In this document: one piece after another, positions 34,118 to 42,801 of the stretch
Position numbering within the stretch: position 1 is the first letter of the stretch
How the letters are laid out: each line of letters opens with the position of its first letter
Assembly (NCBI GenBank): GCA_002328075.1
Contig: DCVT01000019.1
Location: 62,001 to 126,000 of the forward strand
Source of the DNA: Anaerolineales bacterium UBA2181
GTDB taxonomy: Bacteria > Chloroflexota > Anaerolineae > Promineifilales > UBA4811
Direction of reading: 5' to 3'
DNA: 64,000 nt
Notes under the pieces: generated by a model
The model's input: only the letters and a program-made list of their open reading frames with translations
What the model was told of the DNA's origin: nothing
Databases searched by the model: none
Position numbers and translations under genes: made by a program

Positions 34118-35122
34118 ATGAACAACGCTGATCATTTTGTGGGGATCGACCTGGGGGGCACCAAGATTCTGACGGCCCTGGTCAATCGAGCCGGCCAGAT
34201 CGTTGCCGAGGACTATAGGAAAACGCGGGCGAAGAGGGGGTTGGATTCTGTCCTGGACCGCATTGTGGAGTCGGTCGGCGCCGTCTATGAGGCCGCTCAG
34301 ATCGATCCGACAGCGGCGGCCCGCTGGGTTCGGGCCGTGGGCATTGGCGCACCTGGACCGGTTGAATCCGAGGCGGGCATCCTGACCTCACCGCCCAATC
34401 TTCCGGGGTGGCAGCAGGTACCCCTGCGGGCGCTCATGGAGGACCGATTGGGGTTGCCGACGGTGCTGGACAACGATGCCAACGCGGCTGCGCTGGGAGA
34501 ATTCCGTTTTGGAGCGGGTCGCGGCAGCCAACAGATGCTGTATGTCACAGTGAGCACCGGGATCGGAGCCGGCTTTGTGCTCAACGGCGCGCTGTACCGG
34601 GGCGTCGACGGCGCCGCCGGTGAGGTGGGGCACATGACCATCGTGCCAGGCGGCCCCTACTGCGGCTGCGGTAACCAGGGGTGCCTGGAAGCGGTATCGT
34701 CGGGGACAGCCATTGCGCGCCAGGGCCGGGAGGTGCTGGCGCGTGATGCCAGCCGCACTCTGGCCGAGATGGCGGCCGGTGACCCCGAGTCGGTCACTGC
34801 GGAGATGGTGGCGGAAGCTGCTCGAAGCGCTGACCGTGAAGCCGGGCGCATCATCGCGGAGGCCATGGACTATTTGGGCATTGGCATAGCCAATCTGGTC
34901 AACATCTTCAATCCGGATCTGGTGGTGATTGGAGGCGGGCTCACCAAGATGGGCGCGGCGCTCTTTGACCCGGTCCGGAGCGGTATCCGGCGGCGGTCAG
35001 TTCCGGTTGCCGCCCAACGGGTCCAGGTCGTGTTGGCCGAGCTAGGTGATCGGGTAGGAGTCATCGGTGCGGCGGCTATCGCCATGGAGGCGTCGGCCGC
35101 TGTCGGTCAGATGGGAGAGTGA
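34118..35122 (+). CDS. ROK family sugar kinase (glucokinase-like)
   Basis: A 334-residue ROK kinase. F-V-G-I-D-L-G-G-T-K is the phosphate-1 motif; LDNDANAAALGEFRFGAG contains the catalytic Asp; the ROK zinc motif reads CGCGNQGCLEAVSSG with the upstream G-E-V-G-H-M His ligand. Glucokinase is the most likely activity given this sequence type and the glycolytic neighbours pyk and eno, but other ROK kinases use different hexoses. The prs gene starts 1 bp after its stop (TGAG-ATG), so they are coupled. Confidence 0.9.
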   Translation: MNNADHFVGIDLGGTKILTALVNRAGQIVAEDYRKTRAKRGLDSVLDRIVESVGAVYEAAQIDPTAAARWVRAVGIGAPGPVESEAGILTSPPNLPGWQQVPLRALMEDRLGLPTVLDNDANAAALGEFRFGAGRGSQQMLYVTVSTGIGAGFVLNGALYRGVDGAAGEVGHMTIVPGGPYCGCGNQGCLEAVSSGTAIARQGREVLARDASRTLAEMAAGDPESVTAEMVAEAARSADREAGRIIAEAMDYLGIGIANLVNIFNPDLVVIGGGLTKMGAALFDPVRSGIRRRSVPVAAQRVQVVLAELGDRVGVIGAAAIAMEASAAVGQMGE

Positions 35123-35123
35123 G

Positions 35124-36095
35124 ATGATTGACAAAGGACCCCTCAAAGATACGCTGATCTTCAGCGGCTCGGCGCATCCTGTCCTGGCCAGAGAGATTGC
35201 CAGCTACCTGGGGATGGAGTTGAGCCCTACCACACTGAGCAAATTCTCCAACGATAACGTCCACGCGCACCTGGGCGTCAGCGTGAGGGCAAAGGACGTC
35301 TTCATCGTCCAACCGCTCTCTCCTCCGTGCAGCGATCACCTGGTGGAGCTCATGTTGATGCTGGACATCGCGCGGAGCGCCGGAGCGCGCGTGGTGCATG
35401 CGGTGATTCCCTACTATTCGTACGCCCGGTCGGACAAAAAGGACGCTCCGCGGGTCTCGATAGCCGCGCGACTGATTGCCGATCTGCTGGTGACCGCCGG
35501 CGCTAATCACATCGTGACCATGACGCTCCATTCGTCTCAGGTGCACGGGTTCTTTAGCGTGCCCACCGATCACCTGACGGCGCACTCGGTGTTTGTGAAC
35601 TATTTGCGGCAGCAGGACCTGAGCAACTGTGTGGTTGTTTCGCCAGATATTGGCCATGCGAAACGGGCTGGCAAGGTGGCGCGGGCGTTGGGATTGCCGG
35701 TGGCGGCGGCCGAAAAGCTGCGCCGCACCGACGACTCGGTGGCCGTGGCCGGCATTATGGGGCACGTGCGCGGGAAAAGGGTCATTCTGGTGGACGACGA
35801 GATTGCCACCGGTGGTTCGATCATCGGGACAATTGACCATCTGCGGCGCGAATCCGTCTCCCGGGTGACGGTGATGGTCACCCACGGCCTATTTACGGGG
35901 CCGGCGATTGAGCGGCTCAACACGGTAAAAGAGATCGACGAGATTGTGGTGACCAACACGGTGCCGCTGCCGCCCGAACGGCGGCCGGCAAAACTCAAGG
36001 TGCTGTCAGTGGCACACATCTTTGGTGAGGTGATCCGTCACCATGTACTGGGGGAGTCGATTGGGTCGCTGTTCGAGTTCTGGCCGACAGATTGA
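35124..36095 (+). CDS. prs: Ribose-phosphate pyrophosphokinase
   Basis: A 323-residue PRPP synthetase, which makes phosphoribosyl pyrophosphate from ribose 5-phosphate and ATP. The start at 35124 follows GGGAGAGTGAG. Key blocks are ELSPTTLSKFSNDNVHAHLG, the VIPYYSYARSDKKD flexible region, TMTLHSSQVHGFFSVPTDHL and the PRPP-binding VILVDDEIATGGSI loop. Length is normal, although the sequence is somewhat divergent from the common Prs (for example Y-S-Y-A-R-S-D-K in place of the usual Y-x-Y-A-R-Q-D-R). It converges with cinA. Confidence 0.9.
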   Translation: MIDKGPLKDTLIFSGSAHPVLAREIASYLGMELSPTTLSKFSNDNVHAHLGVSVRAKDVFIVQPLSPPCSDHLVELMLMLDIARSAGARVVHAVIPYYSYARSDKKDAPRVSIAARLIADLLVTAGANHIVTMTLHSSQVHGFFSVPTDHLTAHSVFVNYLRQQDLSNCVVVSPDIGHAKRAGKVARALGLPVAAAEKLRRTDDSVAVAGIMGHVRGKRVILVDDEIATGGSIIGTIDHLRRESVSRVTVMVTHGLFTGPAIERLNTVKEIDEIVVTNTVPLPPERRPAKLKVLSVAHIFGEVIRHHVLGESIGSLFEFWPTD

Positions 36096-36118
36096 GCAGC
36101 GGGCGGGTCGGGCGTCGC

Positions 36119-37333
36119 TCAACCAGGTTGCGACGCCAGCCACCGCCGCAGCATGTCGAACGCATTGGTGCATGCCCAGGTCACCGCGTACTCGGGCGGA
36201 CCGCTGTATTCGCGGATGCGTGCCTTGCTCACGCCGGCCGCGCTGAGGGCGAAAGCGAGAACCGGCCGGCCCGATGACGTAGGCTCCGCCACCACCGCCA
36301 GACCCACATCCGCTCGGCCGGCTGTCCGGACTGCGTCGGCGGCAAGCTGCGCCCGCTCCTGCAAAACGTCACCGACGCTCGCGGTCAAACCCAGTTCGGA
36401 GCTCAGGCTGCTCCAGTCTGGATGGTGAACCCCCAGGCCCAGCCGTCCGGCCGCGCCCGGGACGATGGTCCACCGTTGCGCGGCAAGGCCCTGGGTGCCG
36501 GCCTCGGCGATGGAGAGCGTCCAATCCAGATGTTCGACGCACTTGACGACGATCTTTTCGACCGTCTCCTCCCCGGTGCCGAATACGTTCTCGCCCAAGA
36601 GGCTGCGCACCTCACCTTCCAGTCGGCCGATCATCTCGGTGGCCTCATCAGCCGTACGGGCTTTGGCCGTGATGCGTATGTCGGTCTGGCCCGCATGCGC
36701 CGCCAACCCCACCGTCGGGTTGGCCAGTCGCTCCAGGTGGCTGATGGCGGCATCGATCTGGCTTTCGCCAATGCCGGCCGTGCGCAGCACCCGGGTGGTG
36801 ATCACCCAGTCCTCATCCATCTTCGCGCGCAGGTAAGGAATCACCTGGTGTTCCAAAACGTGGGTCATCTCCTTTGGCACACCGGGAAGGCTGATGACCG
36901 TGCTCAGATCAGTTTCCACCGCAAAACACGGCGCGGTGCCAACTGGGTTCTCCAGCACCGTGGAACCGGCGGGCACCAACGCCTGTTGCCGGTTGTTGGG
37001 GCTCATTGCCACGCCCCACCGGCGGAAGCGGTCGCCAAGCTGCTCCAGCAGGTCGAGTCTGAGCTCGAGCGGCCGTCCGGTGGCCGCTGCCACTGCCTGC
37101 CGGGTGACATCGTCAACCGTCGGGCCCAGGCCGCCGGTCGTGATGACCACATCGGCCCGGTGCATTGCCGTTTGGATCACGGCGGCGGTGCGCTGCTGGT
37201 TGTCGCCTACGGTTGTGTGGTAGAATACATCGACGCCAATGTCGCGCAGAGCCCGGGAAATGTGGGCCGAGTTCGTATTGACCGTGTCGCCCAACAAAAG
37301 TTCGGTGCCAATGGCAATGATTTCGGCTCTCAT
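36119..37333 (-). CDS. cinA: CinA-family protein with degenerate amidase domain
   Basis: A 404-residue two-domain CinA. The N-terminal COG1058 (MoaB/MogA-like) domain, residues 1-170, is intact: AEIIAIGTELLLGDTVNTN and TTGGLGPTVDDVTRQAVA. The C-terminal PncC-type domain, which in others deamidates nicotinamide mononucleotide, has its signature E-S-C-T-G-G replaced by E-A-G-T-Q-G (Ala278 in place of the conserved Ser), so it is probably inactive as an amidase. ATG at 37333 is chosen because the family starts with M-x-A-E-I-I and a promoter lies at 37360-37388. An upstream in-frame ATG at 37378 overlaps that promoter. Confidence 0.88.
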   Translation of the reverse strand: MRAEIIAIGTELLLGDTVNTNSAHISRALRDIGVDVFYHTTVGDNQQRTAAVIQTAMHRADVVITTGGLGPTVDDVTRQAVAAATGRPLELRLDLLEQLGDRFRRWGVAMSPNNRQQALVPAGSTVLENPVGTAPCFAVETDLSTVISLPGVPKEMTHVLEHQVIPYLRAKMDEDWVITTRVLRTAGIGESQIDAAISHLERLANPTVGLAAHAGQTDIRITAKARTADEATEMIGRLEGEVRSLLGENVFGTGEETVEKIVVKCVEHLDWTLSIAEAGTQGLAAQRWTIVPGAAGRLGLGVHHPDWSSLSSELGLTASVGDVLQERAQLAADAVRTAGRADVGLAVVAEPTSSGRPVLAFALSAAGVSKARIREYSGPPEYAVTWACTNAFDMLRRWLASQPG

Positions 37334-37359
37334 AGTGCATCCTCGCTCCCGATCGCGCA

Positions 37360-37388
37360 ATTCTAACATGGGGGTCATCGCCCAGCAA
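37360..37388 (-). promoter_or_regulatory. Promoter of cinA
   Basis: On the minus strand, TTGCTG (37388-37383), 17-bp spacer, TAGAAT (37365-37360). Start near 37353, 20 nt before the ATG. Confidence 0.62.
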
Positions 37389-37440
37389 CGGCGCTCGGCA
37401 TGCGCCGCGGGGCACAGCTAACAACAAGGAGGCGATCGGT

Positions 37441-38643
37441 ATGCATGTTGGCATGCTGACGGATGTGTACAAGCCGGTGGTGAACGGGATCACCAATGCG
37501 ATCTCGCTGTGCAAACGCGAGATGGAAGCGGCCGGCCATCAAGTAACCGTATTCACATTTGGACCACAGGAGGATACCGATCACGAGTCCGGCGTCATTC
37601 GCTCGTCTGCCATCCCGATAGCCGACACCGGTTACTCTCTTGGCCTGCTTTATTCGCGCGAGGCACGAGAAAGCCTGCGCCGGATGGACGTGCTGCATGC
37701 CCATCACCCGTTCCTGAGTGGCCGCATGGCGACGCGCTATGGGCATCAGCTGAACCTGCCGGTTTTGTTCACCAACCACACGCGGTATGACCTCTATGCG
37801 AAAACCTACCTACCCATCTTGCCGCCGGCGCTGACCCACGGTGTGCTGGAGGCCTTTATGCCGGCCTTTGCGGCTTTGTGCGACCTGGTCATCGCCCCTT
37901 CCGAGGGGGTCGAGCACGTCTTGCGCGAACTTGGCGTTAACCAGGAGATCGTGGTGATCCCCAACGGGATAGATCTGCAGCGCTTTGATGAACCGTTGGC
38001 AACGGTGCCGCGGTCACGGTTTGGGATACCTGATGACGCGTTGGTGGTGGTGTATTGCGGCCGACTGGCGGCCGAAAAGAACCTCGAGTTCCTGCTCAAG
38101 GCCTTTCGCGGCGTCGCGCAGGCTGTGCCGGATGCTTACCTTCTGATTGTCGGGTCGGGTCCGTTGGAAGAGCATCTGCATCTGGTCGTATCGCAGTTGC
38201 AACGGGTGGTATTTGCGGGCGCTGTGTCCTATCAGGATGTACCCGCTCACCTGGGTTTGGGTGACCTCTTTGCGACGGCGTCGATGACGGAAGTGCATCC
38301 GCTTTCGGTGATAGAAGCAACGGCGGCTGGATTGCCGGTCCTGGCGATTGAATCGCCCGGCATTGACGAAATTGTGCGAGACGGCGTAGACGGCCTGCTG
38401 GTGGATGATGACCTACCCACCTACACCGCCATGATGGTCCGGCTGTTGATGGAGCCTGATCGGCGCGCTGCCATGGCGGTGGCAGCCAGGGAGCGCAGCC
38501 GGCAGTTCGACGTTCGCCACACAGTGGCGTTGCTCTTGGAGCAGTACGAACGACTCGCGGCCGAGTTCCGCCATCGCCCGCCAAAAGAGACGCTATGGGC
38601 CGCCATGGCCCGCGAGGTGCAGCAGGTGTTTGGTGACCTCTGA
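37441..38643 (+). CDS. GT4-family glycosyltransferase
   Basis: A 400-residue GT-B glycosyltransferase. N-terminal M-L-T-D-V-Y-K-P-V-V-N-G, HAHHPFLSGRMATRYGHQLN and FTNHTRYDLYA resemble the diacylglycerol glucosyl/mannosyltransferase branch. C-terminal GRLAAEKNLEFLLKAF and TEVHPLSVIEATAAGLPVLA (the E-x7-E motif region) form the nucleotide-sugar site. It most likely makes glycolipids at the inner membrane face. AGGAGG precedes the ATG. The YraN gene overlaps its 3' end by 14 bp. Confidence 0.9.
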   Translation: MHVGMLTDVYKPVVNGITNAISLCKREMEAAGHQVTVFTFGPQEDTDHESGVIRSSAIPIADTGYSLGLLYSREARESLRRMDVLHAHHPFLSGRMATRYGHQLNLPVLFTNHTRYDLYAKTYLPILPPALTHGVLEAFMPAFAALCDLVIAPSEGVEHVLRELGVNQEIVVIPNGIDLQRFDEPLATVPRSRFGIPDDALVVVYCGRLAAEKNLEFLLKAFRGVAQAVPDAYLLIVGSGPLEEHLHLVVSQLQRVVFAGAVSYQDVPAHLGLGDLFATASMTEVHPLSVIEATAAGLPVLAIESPGIDEIVRDGVDGLLVDDDLPTYTAMMVRLLMEPDRRAAMAVAARERSRQFDVRHTVALLLEQYERLAAEFRHRPPKETLWAAMAREVQQVFGDL

Positions 38644-39004
38644 ACGACGACTGCTCGGACGGCGTGGCGAGTTGCCGGCGGAGGCGCAGCTCCGGGCGTC
38701 TGGTTGCCGCATCGTTGAGCGCAATTATCGGTGCGCTGAGGGGGAGATGGACGTGGTGACCACTCGTGACGCGGTTTGGGTGTTTGTCCAAGTCCGGACA
38801 CGGCGGGGCTCGCGATGCGGCCGGCCGGAGGAGAGCATTGATCAGGCCAAAGCCGATCGTCTGATACGAATCGGCCAGAGTTACCTGCAGGACCACGCTA
38901 TTGAAGGTGTGGACTGGCGGGTGGATCTGGTGGCGGTGGAGATGGACGCGACAGGTCGGTTATTGCGGGTTGAACAGCTCGAGAGTGCCGTCGGTGGCTG
39001 GTGA
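38630..39004 (+). CDS. YraN/UPF0102 family protein with altered nuclease core
   Basis: A 124-residue UPF0102 protein with a predicted PD-(D/E)xK nuclease fold. LLGRRGELPAEAQLRASG and the VERNYRCAEGEMDVV strand are the normal N-terminal block. The catalytic strand, usually F-V-E-V-K-x-R, reads F-V-Q-V-R-T-R, losing the acidic and Lys residues. It starts at GTG inside the 3' end of the glycosyltransferase gene and overlaps miaA by 11 bp, so the three genes are likely translationally coupled. Confidence 0.8.
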   Translation: MVTSERRLLGRRGELPAEAQLRASGCRIVERNYRCAEGEMDVVTTRDAVWVFVQVRTRRGSRCGRPEESIDQAKADRLIRIGQSYLQDHAIEGVDWRVDLVAVEMDATGRLLRVEQLESAVGGW

Positions 39005-39938
39005 GGGCGTTCCGGACCCACCATTGGTGGTCATAGTCGGACCGACGGCCGTCGGCAAAACGACGCTGTCCATTGAACTGGCGGTCGCGTTGGGCGGCGA
39101 AGTGGTTTCGGCCGATTCGCGACTGGTATACCGTGGGATGGACATCGGCACCGCCAAGCCAACGGTAGAGGAGCGGTCACGCGTGCCGCACCACCTGATT
39201 GACATAGCCGATCCGGACCAGGTGGTCAGCGTAGCACAGTACCAGCAGTCGGCCTACCAGGCGATCGACAGCATTCATCAAAGGGGCCGGATACCGTTCC
39301 TGGTCGGCGGGAGCGGGCAATATGTCCGGTCGGTCGTCCAGGGGTGGAAGGTGCCTCCGGTGGTGGCCAACCCGGGGCTGCGTTCCGAGTTGGAGGCACA
39401 GGCCAGGCAGCATGGGGCCGACAGCCTTCACGCCCAGTTGGTCCGTCTGGACCCGACCGGCGCGGCACGGATTGACGCGCGCAACGTCCGCCGGGTGGTA
39501 CGGGCACTGGAGGTGTTCATGACCACCGGCCGGTCGGTCGGCGCCCAGACGAAGAGCCCACCACCCTACCGTCTCTATCAGGTCGGATTTATCCGAGCGC
39601 GACCGGCGTTGTATGCCCGCATCGACGAGCGTATCGATTCCATGCTTCGGAACGGCCTGGTGGATGAGGTGCGCGGGCTCTTGGACGCGGGTTATGGGCT
39701 GGAACTGCCTTCTATGTCGGGCCTTGGATACCGGCAGATCGGATGGTACCTGACGAGCAAGTGGACGCTGGACGAGGCGGTGAGCGGCATGCGACGGGGG
39801 ACGCGCCGTTTTGCCCGGCAACAATCCACGTGGTTCCGAGCTGACGACCCTGGGATCCGTTGGTTTGACCTGGCTTGCGACGATGCCGCCGGCGTATTGC
39901 GGTCGGTCTCGCGGTTTCTGGACTTGATGCCGTTGTGA
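38994..39938 (+). CDS. miaA: tRNA dimethylallyltransferase
   Basis: A 314-residue MiaA, which adds the isopentenyl group to A37 of tRNAs reading UNN codons. P-loop GPTAVGKTT at the start, SADSRLVYRGMDIGTAKP, VPHHLIDIADPDQVVSVAQY and FLVGGSGQYVRSVVQG are hallmarks, with the C-terminal MSGLGYRQIGWYL segment. GTG at 38994 overlaps the YraN stop region and gives a normal-length N-terminus (9 residues before the VIVGPTA strand); the open frame further upstream to 38901 overlaps YraN and is not similar to MiaA. Confidence 0.95.
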   Translation: MAGEGVPDPPLVVIVGPTAVGKTTLSIELAVALGGEVVSADSRLVYRGMDIGTAKPTVEERSRVPHHLIDIADPDQVVSVAQYQQSAYQAIDSIHQRGRIPFLVGGSGQYVRSVVQGWKVPPVVANPGLRSELEAQARQHGADSLHAQLVRLDPTGAARIDARNVRRVVRALEVFMTTGRSVGAQTKSPPPYRLYQVGFIRARPALYARIDERIDSMLRNGLVDEVRGLLDAGYGLELPSMSGLGYRQIGWYLTSKWTLDEAVSGMRRGTRRFARQQSTWFRADDPGIRWFDLACDDAAGVLRSVSRFLDLMPL

Positions 39939-39992
39939 AGGGAAAAGTCGCTTAGTTGAGGACGGAAATTCAACCCGGGTAGCATTTGACCC

Positions 39993-40021
39993 TTGATGAC
40001 AACTGCATCCCGGGATATGAT
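39993..40021 (+). promoter_or_regulatory. Promoter of the CBS-domain gene
   Basis: TTGATG (39993-39998), 17-bp spacer, TATGAT (40016-40021). Start near 40028; leader about 36 nt with CAGGAGG before the ATG. Confidence 0.65.
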
Positions 40022-40063
40022 ACGGGTATTGGCCGCTTGTCAGTTTGAATCAGGAGGTGGAGC

Positions 40064-40708
40064 ATGTTGGTTGGTGAACGTATGTCTCGACACCCGATCA
40101 CGGTGGAACCCAAGACATCCGTGGTCGAGGCGTTGAACTTGATACGTAACGAAAAGGTCCGGCGCCTTCCGGTCCTTTCCAAGGACGGCAGCCTGATCGG
40201 TATCGTGTCGGAGAAGGATCTTCTCTACGCATCACCCTCGCCGGCGACCAGCCTGTCGGTGTGGGAGATCAATTACCTTCTGTCCAAGCTGACCGTGGCC
40301 GAAGTCATGAAACGAGAAGTCATCACGGTTGGTGAGAATGAAGTCCTGGAAGTGGCAGCCCGCATCATGGCGGACAAGCGGATCGGGAGCCTTCCCGTGA
40401 TGCGCGGCAACCAGTTGGTCGGCATCATCACAGAGACCGATCTGTTCAAGGTCTTTGTTGAGCTGTTCAGCGCCCGGAGCAAAGGGGTGCGGATTTCAGC
40501 TTTGATCCCGGCGGTTAAAGGAGAACTGGCCCGAATAACCGGTGCGGTCGCCGGCCGGGGCGGCAACATCCTGGCGATGGGCACGTTCCTCGGCGAAGAC
40601 CCCACCAATGCCAGGATCACCATGAAGGTGGACGGCGTGCCAATGGCGGAACTGGTGGAGCTGATTACGCCCCTCGTGCAAAAGATGCTGGACGTGCGCG
40701 AGGTCTGA
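40064..40708 (+). CDS. CBS-pair protein with C-terminal ACT-like domain
   Basis: A 214-residue protein. Two CBS motifs span about residues 1-60 (MSRHPITVEPKTSVVEALNL; GIVSEKDLLYA) and 80-135 (EVMKREVITVGENEVLEVAA; GIITETDLFKVF). Residues about 145-214 resemble an ACT-like regulatory fold (GELARITGAVAGRGGNILAM). This pattern occurs in AcuB-type proteins. CBS pairs bind adenine nucleotides and ACT domains bind small ligands, so it may sense energy or amino-acid state. The target is unknown. Own promoter; ends 5 bp from the convergent moeA. Confidence 0.82.
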   Translation: MLVGERMSRHPITVEPKTSVVEALNLIRNEKVRRLPVLSKDGSLIGIVSEKDLLYASPSPATSLSVWEINYLLSKLTVAEVMKREVITVGENEVLEVAARIMADKRIGSLPVMRGNQLVGIITETDLFKVFVELFSARSKGVRISALIPAVKGELARITGAVAGRGGNILAMGTFLGEDPTNARITMKVDGVPMAELVELITPLVQKMLDVREV

Positions 40709-40713
40709 TCCTA

Positions 40714-42756
40714 TCAGACGAGCGTGACCCGGCCCATCCGGCTCACGTTGTATCCCGGCATACCGCGCACGGCCGTCCTGAACCGCTCGTCGCTCAGCAG
40801 TTCGAGGAGCGGCTGCAAAAGGTGACTATCGAAATGCTGGAGCGGTATCACCAGGTCATACTGCTCCAACGCCAGCTGGACAAAGTCCAGGCCCAAAGCG
40901 CTGGCGGCTGCTCTGATCCCGAGGCCGAAATCGGCCGCCCCGGCGGCAACCGCGGCCGCCACGGCCAGGTGAGTGAACTCTTGTCGTCGGTAACCGGTGA
41001 CCGATTCCGGTGAGATTCCGCGGCGGCCGAGTTCATAGTCCAACAGCAGCCGAGTCCCTGCGCCGCGCTGCCGATTGACAAAACGTATCTCCTCACGCCG
41101 CAGGTCATCCCAGCCCCAAATTCCCTGCGGGTTACCGGGTGGAACCAGGAAACCCTGGTCTCGTTCCACCAAAGTCACCAACCGGACCTCCTGGTTAGGC
41201 AGGTACCGTCTCACATAGCTGAGGTTGTACTCGCCGCTATCCGGGTCCAGGAGATGAGAACCTGCCAGGTGCGCTTCGCCGCGGCTCAGCGCCACCAAAC
41301 CGCCCAGGCTGCCCACGTGGGCGCTGGAAAGACGGCTCCCCGGGGCTCGCTCAGCTACGTGTTGAGCCAACAGGTCCAGCGTGAGGTCGTGGCTCCCGAT
41401 GGCAACGATGGTGTTTTCGATGGTATGCGGCGCCCGGTACAGCCGGACCCGGACGCGCTCGCCTGCCGCAAGCCCCTCCACAAACCGCGGAATCGTGACC
41501 GTGCCGTCGGCTCTAACCAGCGTGCTGATGGTACCCGCGCCCCGGCTCAGCGGGGTGGCAACGACCCGGTCGCCCACCTTCCCAACGCTCACCCGGAGGA
41601 ATTCGTCGTCGCCCACAGATGAATGCACCTGACGGGTCATGACGGCCTCGATCTCGGGCAACCCGGCCGGCGGTCGGCCCTGCCATCGGTCCAGCAGGGG
41701 CTGCACCAGCATTTCTCCGGTGAGGGCAGCGCTCACGGGATACCCGGGGACTCCGATGATCGGAATTTCATCCGTCGGCGGCTGGCTGCCTTCTCCTCCC
41801 GTGGACCGTGCCCGCCGTACGGTCCCCAGAATGACCGGGTGTCCGGGCCGGACGGCAATCCCATGGACCAGGAGCTGCCCGACGTCGGCGACCACGGATG
41901 CGGTATAGTCCTCGGTTCCCGCGCTGGACCCGGCGTTCACCAGCACCAGATGGTGGTCTTGGGCTGCCTCCAGCACGGCCGATCGTATTGCAGCGAACTC
42001 GTCAGGAACCGGCTGCCAACGGGTGGCAGCGCCACCCCATTGGGTGATCTGGGCCCCCAGCACGATGCTGTTGAACTCGATGATCTCGCCCGGCTTGAGG
42101 GACCGGGCGTCGGTCACGCTGACAAGTTCCGTGCCGGTGGGAATGATCGCTACCCGCGGCCGCTCTCGCACCAGGACCTGCGTGTGCCCAGATCCGACAA
42201 TGGCCCCGAGATCGACCGGCCGCAAGGTGTGATTGGCGGGCAGAACCAGCTCGGTCGCGACCATATCCTCGCCCATGGGCCGAACGTGCTCCCACGGCGC
42301 CACCGCTGCCCGGATCTCGATGGCTTTTCCGGCGGTCGATCCTCCCAGGACCGGCATTCCCTCGCCGTCCAACAATTGGGTGTGTTCCACCATGATGACG
42401 GCATCCGCCCACAATGGCAGTGGATGGCCGGTGTTGACCGGAAAGGCGCACCGCTCACGGGCTTCCTCCGCCTGGCCGGCGCCGGTCAGGCGGAGGACGA
42501 CGGGCCTGGTCTCGGTTGCCCCGGCTGTGTCGGCAGCCCGAACCGCATAGCCGTCCATGGCGCTGGCGTGGTAGTGCGGGGCCGACAAGCGTGCCCAGAT
42601 GGGTTGCGCGGTGACCCGCCCGGCTGCCTCTGGCACCGAGACCCACTCGCCTGGAAGCGGTGACCATTTTCCGGCCGCCTGCAGAGCTCCCACAAATCGC
42701 GCCCAGGCATCGGCCAGGGGCACGTCGTGAAGGTACAGGTCTCGCGCTTTCTTCAT
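40714..42756 (-). CDS. MoeA-like molybdopterin molybdotransferase fused to a periplasmic-binding-like domain
   Basis: A 680-residue fusion. Residues 1-425 are a MoeA protein (SAMDGYAVRAADT; VNTGHPLPLWADAVI; ALGAIV; RVAIIPTGTELVSV; GVPGYPVSAALTGE), which inserts molybdate into adenylylated molybdopterin. Residues about 440-680 are a LysR-substrate/PBP-like domain (IVAIGSHDLTLDLLAQHV; QGIWGWDDLRREEIRFVNRQ; AGAADFGLGIRAAA), as in a recurrent MoeA-PBP fusion proposed to sense a molybdenum-linked ligand. The second MoeA gene ends 45 bp upstream on the same strand. Molybdoenzymes are not encoded here. Confidence 0.9.
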   Translation of the reverse strand: MKKARDLYLHDVPLADAWARFVGALQAAGKWSPLPGEWVSVPEAAGRVTAQPIWARLSAPHYHASAMDGYAVRAADTAGATETRPVVLRLTGAGQAEEARERCAFPVNTGHPLPLWADAVIMVEHTQLLDGEGMPVLGGSTAGKAIEIRAAVAPWEHVRPMGEDMVATELVLPANHTLRPVDLGAIVGSGHTQVLVRERPRVAIIPTGTELVSVTDARSLKPGEIIEFNSIVLGAQITQWGGAATRWQPVPDEFAAIRSAVLEAAQDHHLVLVNAGSSAGTEDYTASVVADVGQLLVHGIAVRPGHPVILGTVRRARSTGGEGSQPPTDEIPIIGVPGYPVSAALTGEMLVQPLLDRWQGRPPAGLPEIEAVMTRQVHSSVGDDEFLRVSVGKVGDRVVATPLSRGAGTISTLVRADGTVTIPRFVEGLAAGERVRVRLYRAPHTIENTIVAIGSHDLTLDLLAQHVAERAPGSRLSSAHVGSLGGLVALSRGEAHLAGSHLLDPDSGEYNLSYVRRYLPNQEVRLVTLVERDQGFLVPPGNPQGIWGWDDLRREEIRFVNRQRGAGTRLLLDYELGRRGISPESVTGYRRQEFTHLAVAAAVAAGAADFGLGIRAAASALGLDFVQLALEQYDLVIPLQHFDSHLLQPLLELLSDERFRTAVRGMPGYNVSRMGRVTLV

Positions 42757-42801
42757 GTAGATGACTCCTGGCCTCCGCTTGCGCCGGCGCTGCGCATCCG
42801 G

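Noticed and set aside
36465..37366. Plus-strand frames across cinA
   Set aside because: Antisense shadows of the CinA coding sequence.
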